Positions 7,801 through 9,979 of a DNA stretch of 9,979 nt are shown here, piece after piece (the stretch's first letter is position 1; each line of letters starts with the position of its first letter). The DNA is from Bacteroidota bacterium (GTDB lineage Bacteria > Bacteroidota > Bacteroidia > Bacteroidales > CG2-30-32-10), in assembly GCA_013334735.1 (NCBI GenBank), contig JAAXXA010000031.1:2495-12473 (forward strand), written 5' to 3'. The notes under the pieces are model-generated. The model was not told the DNA's origin, did no database searches, and saw nothing but the letters and a program-made list of their open reading frames with translations. The translations under genes and the position numbers were made by a program.

Positions 7801-8055
7801 AAAGCGATAATGAACAAATCCAATATTATCCGATTCCTGTTTTAATATTTTCATTTCGTCATTATATGCAAGACCAAAAGCTTCTTTATAATTATTGAAA
7901 ATATTTTCAGGGATTATCTGTAAATCCTGTTTGAAAGTTACCCATTCGGTAGTTCTACCTGATTGAGCAATCTGGGCTAATTTAGAATTAGAAGTTTGGG
8001 CATAAATAAAGGAAACAGTAAAAATGAAAACAATAACAGATAAGGTTTTTTTCAT
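4852..8055 (-). CDS. Secreted M4 (thermolysin-like) zinc metalloprotease with T9SS type-A sorting domain
   Basis: The 1067-residue preproprotein, in order: signal peptide (1-19, FIYA before Q20); an FTP-type inhibitory propeptide and PepSY-like segment (about 60-220); the M4 catalytic domain (about 225-550); two related beta-rich modules (about 553-665 and 671-780), each with a Cys pair 17 residues apart (C569/C586 and C686/C703); a jelly-roll or MAM-like domain (about 785-970); and the C-terminal sorting domain (about 985-1067, starting GIYPNPFND and ending in a Lys-Lys-Ala). The zinc site is complete: HEITH (H368, E369, H372) with third ligand E392 in GALNEAFSD. H459 in DNGGVH matches the transition-state His of thermolysin, and NAFW (339-342) matches its substrate-binding Asn-Ala. 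It should be exported by Sec, carried across the outer membrane by the type IX system with removal of the tail, and released or anchored outside, degrading proteins. It appears monocistronic; no clear -7 box was seen upstream. Confidence 0.95.
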   Translation of the reverse strand: MKKTLSVIVFIFTVSFIYAQTSNSKLAQIAQSGRTTEWVTFKQDLQIIPENIFNNYKEAFGLAYNDEMKILKQESDNIGFVHYRFQQYYKNIPIRSAIYIIHAKGGKAVSGNGKLVKGIELNNTAQITPEQAIEKAISFISAKKYMWQDSSSEKMLKQIQNDPNATYYPTPELVIADKKSSGIAANYKLAYKIDIYASKPLSRNYVFIDAVTGDVLFKENRIMNTDVKGTAVTKYSGMQTIHTDSVSPGLYRLRETFHGNGVETFNLKNGTDYSGATDFNDDDNYWNNVNANQDEVATDAHFAAEKTYEYYFQKFGRLSYDNNNAKLLSYVHYDVNYDNAFWDGTKMTYGDGNGTQTSAFTSLDIAGHEITHGVDEYSANLTYQDESGALNEAFSDIFGTCIKFFADSIIPNWNIGEDIDLTGGNGFRSLSDPKSDQLPDTYHGQYWVYDDVMDNGGVHTNMGPFSHWFFLLSLGGTGTNDNGDTYNVTGIGIDSASSIAYRMLTVYLTPSSDYADAQVASLKAAEDLYGTCSMAMSQSSNAFYAIGVGFPVADNDFQILNITNPVSACGLTNSEQISVSLKYNGCSLGIQAGDSLPIAYRIDGGNIVNDTIILANTLNGGDTLNFSFSATADFSVLGNHVIDCWVKYNHDNQPANDSIIDYTIQSRLNQNFDFGVTKITKPLSSCNLTNSEIIGATVKFYGCDSIAAGDSLVIAYRVNGGTPVKDTVPILHTILSNETFDVDFITPADLSASGNYTIDAWTEFHGDTLNNNDISSGYSVKNILNIGFDTIGFEETNINDMILIETTRYSHAKISTAADNTPPFGFLMTGGNALDYIDSLQIPDGANTWTINEFLSAKLSFCVDATSWTSANMRFDLKQTNGGDLYTQYMGPGDYTKASNLRILVNGVQLGDTYNPTTTHNDPFITHFINLDSYAGQHFTLTFETRNVAKDTVIFGYQVLDNAYIDNVCFSPVSQENINEFNKILTLGIYPNPFNDKFTVKFDADKQETVNLEVTDILGRLVYSQLWDISMGTNRIDLNLNDNPTGVYIIKIVSSEGYAVNRLVKKA

Positions 8056-8152
8056 GATAATTTTTTATAAGGATTTATTTTAGTGAGTATTCAGGCAATG
8101 CGATATAACCCGGATGACGCTAGTTTAATATGATTTTATCTTTATATAATTC

Positions 8153-8211
8153 GTTATTGGTTATTGAGTTAATGGTTATTGAGTTATTTAGTTATTGGTT
8201 ATTCGTAATTC
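8153..8211. repeat. Tandem GTTATTG-type heptamer array
   Basis: Eight copies of a GTTATTG-like unit start at 8153, 8160, 8168, 8175, 8183, 8191, 8198 and 8205, spaced 7 or 8 bases apart. The last copies shift to GTTATTC and GTAATTC, leading into the sequence type found in the array on the other side of the palindromic element. A 13-base stretch (8159-8171) is repeated exactly at 8174-8186. It lies upstream of the protease gene and downstream of the permease gene; no coding potential is visible. Confidence 0.75.
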
Positions 8212-8355
8212 AATGCAGTTTAGTTAAGGTTTTTACTTGTCATTTCGACCATCTGGAGAAATCTATTTTCGGAGCTTTAGATATCTCACGGAGTTTATCC
8301 CGATGAAAGAGGGATTCGATATGACAACAGGGATATGCTTAACTAAACGGCATTG
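8211..8355. mobile_element. Palindromic MITE-like element, about 145 bp, no coding capacity
   Basis: The terminal inverted repeats match at 17 of 18 positions: CAATGCAGTTTAGTTAAG at 8211-8228 and CTTAACTAAACGGCATTG at 8338-8355. Two nested pairs follow inward. TTGTCATTTCGA (8237-8248) pairs with TCGATATGACAA (8316-8327) at 11 of 12 positions, and GAGAAATCT (8256-8264) pairs with AGATATCTC (8279-8287) at 8 of 9. ATCCC (8297-8301) and GGGAT (8311-8315) form a further small stem in the right half. The element is flanked by the direct repeat ATTCGTAATTC (8201-8211 and 8356-8366), which could be a target duplication, but the same motif recurs in the adjoining array. No transposase is encoded, so movement would need one acting in trans. 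Transcribed from the upstream permease gene, it would fold into a long hairpin and might act as a 3' stabiliser or terminator. A REP-like repeat is the alternative to a transposable element. Confidence 0.65.
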
Positions 8356-8404
8356 ATTCGTAATTCGTATTTCGTAATTGACAATTCGTAATTCGTAATT
8401 TTTA
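8356..8404. repeat. Tandem ATTCGTA heptamer array
   Basis: Seven 7-base units sit in perfect register: four exact ATTCGTA copies (8356, 8363, 8384, 8391) and the variants TTTCGTA (8370), ATTGACA (8377) and ATTTTTA (8398). The array directly abuts the right end of the palindromic element and stops 4 bases short of the permease stop codon (8409-8411), so it lies in the permease 3' region. Confidence 0.8.
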
Positions 8405-8408
8405 TTAT

Positions 8409-9947
8409 TTACTTATTTTCATTCAGTTCTTTATTAAGTTTGCTTTTGCGGATACCATAAGTGAAATAGATTATAAGACCTAAAGCCATCCATATAATTA
8501 GCCTGAGCCATGTATCCAGAGGCAAAGAAGCCATTTGAGCAAAGCATATTAATGCTCCTAATATTGGAATTAAGGGTACAAGAGGCGTTCTGAAAGGACG
8601 ATGAAGTTCGGGTCTTTTACGTCTTAAAATAATTATGCTGATACATACTATAGCAAATGCCAGCAAAGTACCTATTGATACTAACTCACCCAGTATTCCG
8701 ATTGGAAGAACTCCGGCAATTATCATTGCAGTGAAACCTGTAACAATTGTGCTTACATAAGGCGTTTTAAAACGTTTATGCACTTTAGAAAATACCGGTG
8801 GCAGCAAACCATCCTTCGACATTGAATAGAATATTCGCGGCTGCCCCATAAGCATTACAAGAATTACAGAACTTAAACCTGCAATTGCTGCAATTTTAAT
8901 AATCGGTCTTAGCCAAAACATTCCATCGCCCATTGCGTTAACACCAACAGCTACAGGATCTGCAACATCCAATTTTGTATAACTTACAATTCCTGTTAAT
9001 ACTATTGCAACTAAGATATATAAAACCGTAGAAATGCTTAGAGAACCAAGGATGCCGATAGGCATGTGTTTCTGTGGATTTTTCGCTTCTTGTGCAGCTG
9101 TAGATACAGCATCAAATCCAATATATGCAAAAAAGATCACACCGGCGCCACGCAAAATACCGCTCCAGCCGAAATGCCCCCATTCTCCAGTATTTTCAGG
9201 TATAAAAGGGTGCCAGTTGCCACTTTTGATAAAAGCAAAGCCTATAGCAATAAATAAAACAATTACAGAAACTTTTATTATTACCATTAAATTATTGAAG
9301 TTGGCAGATTCTCTGATTCCAATAACAAGCAATGTTGTTAAAATAGCAATTATAATCATTGCAGGAAGATTCATTAAAGCAGTAACATGAGGTAATGTAT
9401 CAACATTAATATTCAAACTTGATAATTCTTTCAAAAGATTATCTGTTATTGGTTTCCAGCCCATATTAGGAATCTCGACCATTATACTTCCCGCGGCAGC
9501 GCTGAGGTATGCAGGAATATAAATTCCGAAATCTTTTAAAAAGCTTACCATATATCCGCCCCATCCAACAGACACCGTTGATGCCGCAAATAAATATTCC
9601 AGAATTAAATCCCACCCGATTATCCAAGCCAGAAACTCTCCCATTGTAGCATAAGAGTAAGTGTAGGCGCTTCCTGCAATAGGGATCATTGAGGCAAACT
9701 CAGCATAACACAAACCTGCAAATGCGCAAGCAATTCCTGAAATAACAAAAGAAAGAACAATCGCGGGACCTGCATATTGAGCTGCCGCCTGACCGGTAAG
9801 TACAAAAATTCCGGCGCCAATAATTGCTCCAATACCCAAAGTAGTAAGATTGGTAGCTGTTAGAGTTCTCTTTAGCCCATGACCTTTGTCGGTAGATTCT
9901 TCCATGAGCTTGGACATAGACTTTGTTATGAATAATCGTTTTGCCAT
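8409..9947 (-). CDS. APC-superfamily amino acid permease, cationic amino acid transporter (CAT)-like
   Basis: The 512-residue integral membrane protein has about 12 hydrophobic segments. It shows the APC hallmarks: GIGAIIGAGIFVLTG at 38-52 (the unwound first helix that binds the substrate carboxyl and amino groups), GSAYTYSY at 92-99, the sixth-helix region FFAYIGFDAVST at 272-283, and GQPRIFYSMSKDGLLP at 368-383. The C-terminal region, with ELHRPFRTPLVP near 446-457 and two final helices, is typical of the CAT/YfnA branch. Proteins of this type take up amino acids through the inner membrane, usually by proton symport; the exact substrate cannot be read from the sequence. Met1 is chosen because the N-terminal stretch leading to GHGLKRTLTATNL has the normal family length; Met11 and Met14 are alternatives. 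Only 32 bases of upstream DNA are visible and hold no promoter match. Heptamer arrays and a palindromic element follow its stop codon. Confidence 0.92.
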   Translation of the reverse strand: MAKRLFITKSMSKLMEESTDKGHGLKRTLTATNLTTLGIGAIIGAGIFVLTGQAAAQYAGPAIVLSFVISGIACAFAGLCYAEFASMIPIAGSAYTYSYATMGEFLAWIIGWDLILEYLFAASTVSVGWGGYMVSFLKDFGIYIPAYLSAAAGSIMVEIPNMGWKPITDNLLKELSSLNINVDTLPHVTALMNLPAMIIIAILTTLLVIGIRESANFNNLMVIIKVSVIVLFIAIGFAFIKSGNWHPFIPENTGEWGHFGWSGILRGAGVIFFAYIGFDAVSTAAQEAKNPQKHMPIGILGSLSISTVLYILVAIVLTGIVSYTKLDVADPVAVGVNAMGDGMFWLRPIIKIAAIAGLSSVILVMLMGQPRIFYSMSKDGLLPPVFSKVHKRFKTPYVSTIVTGFTAMIIAGVLPIGILGELVSIGTLLAFAIVCISIIILRRKRPELHRPFRTPLVPLIPILGALICFAQMASLPLDTWLRLIIWMALGLIIYFTYGIRKSKLNKELNENK

Positions 9948-9979
9948 ATTTTATCTTATTTTAATTCAGAGGTTGTTTA

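Noticed and set aside
8153..8404. A CRISPR array was considered because of the regularly repeated short sequences.
   Set aside because: The units are 7-8 bases with no spacers and there are no cas genes nearby; it is a simple tandem repeat region around a palindrome.
9034..9390. Plus-strand open frames opposite the permease gene.
   Set aside because: They arise from the antisense of conserved transmembrane segments and have no recognisable domain.

Overview
The window suggests an AT-rich member of the Bacteroidota. The large metalloprotease ends in a type-A T9SS sorting domain, a secretion system confined to that phylum. No gene has a convincing Shine-Dalgarno sequence, and two upstream regions carry a perfect match to the Bacteroidota -7 promoter element TAnnTTTG. 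No rRNA, tRNA, CRISPR, phage or insertion-sequence transposase gene was seen, and codon use looks uniform.

Layout. (1) 1-1868, plus strand: two consecutive FKBP-type peptidyl-prolyl isomerase genes 29 bp apart. The first is cut by the window edge and the second carries three FKBP domains; they end at a clear intrinsic terminator. (2) 1924-3609, plus: a promoter directly behind that terminator, then an exported outer-membrane beta-barrel of probable Wzi-like capsule-assembly type. (3) 3610-4741, plus: a 262-bp leader with a promoter match, then a cyanophycinase-type S51 peptidase. (4) 4742-4859: a heptanucleotide repeat array running into the stop codon of the convergent gene. (5) 4852-8055, minus: a 1067-residue secreted M4 (thermolysin-like) metalloprotease with duplicated C-terminal modules and a T9SS tail. 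(6) 8056-8408: a 353-bp gene-free stretch. Nothing is recognisable in 8056-8152; the rest holds two further heptamer arrays around a 145-bp palindromic, MITE-like element. (7) 8409-9947, minus: a 12-TM-type APC-family (cationic amino acid transporter-like) permease.

How the genes fit together. The FKBP pair probably assists folding of exported proteins in the periplasm; the three-domain member has a signal peptide. The Wzi-like barrel would act at the cell surface and the M4 protease outside the cell. The permease could import amino acids released by proteolysis, and the cyanophycinase would release beta-Asp-Arg dipeptides in the cytoplasm. This nutritional link is inference from gene content; apart from the FKBP pair the genes appear to be separate transcription units.

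No clearly new multi-gene system is present. The most unusual content is the non-coding repeat landscape: three arrays with a shared period of about 7 bp and different unit sequences, plus a nested palindromic element bounded by 11-bp direct repeats.
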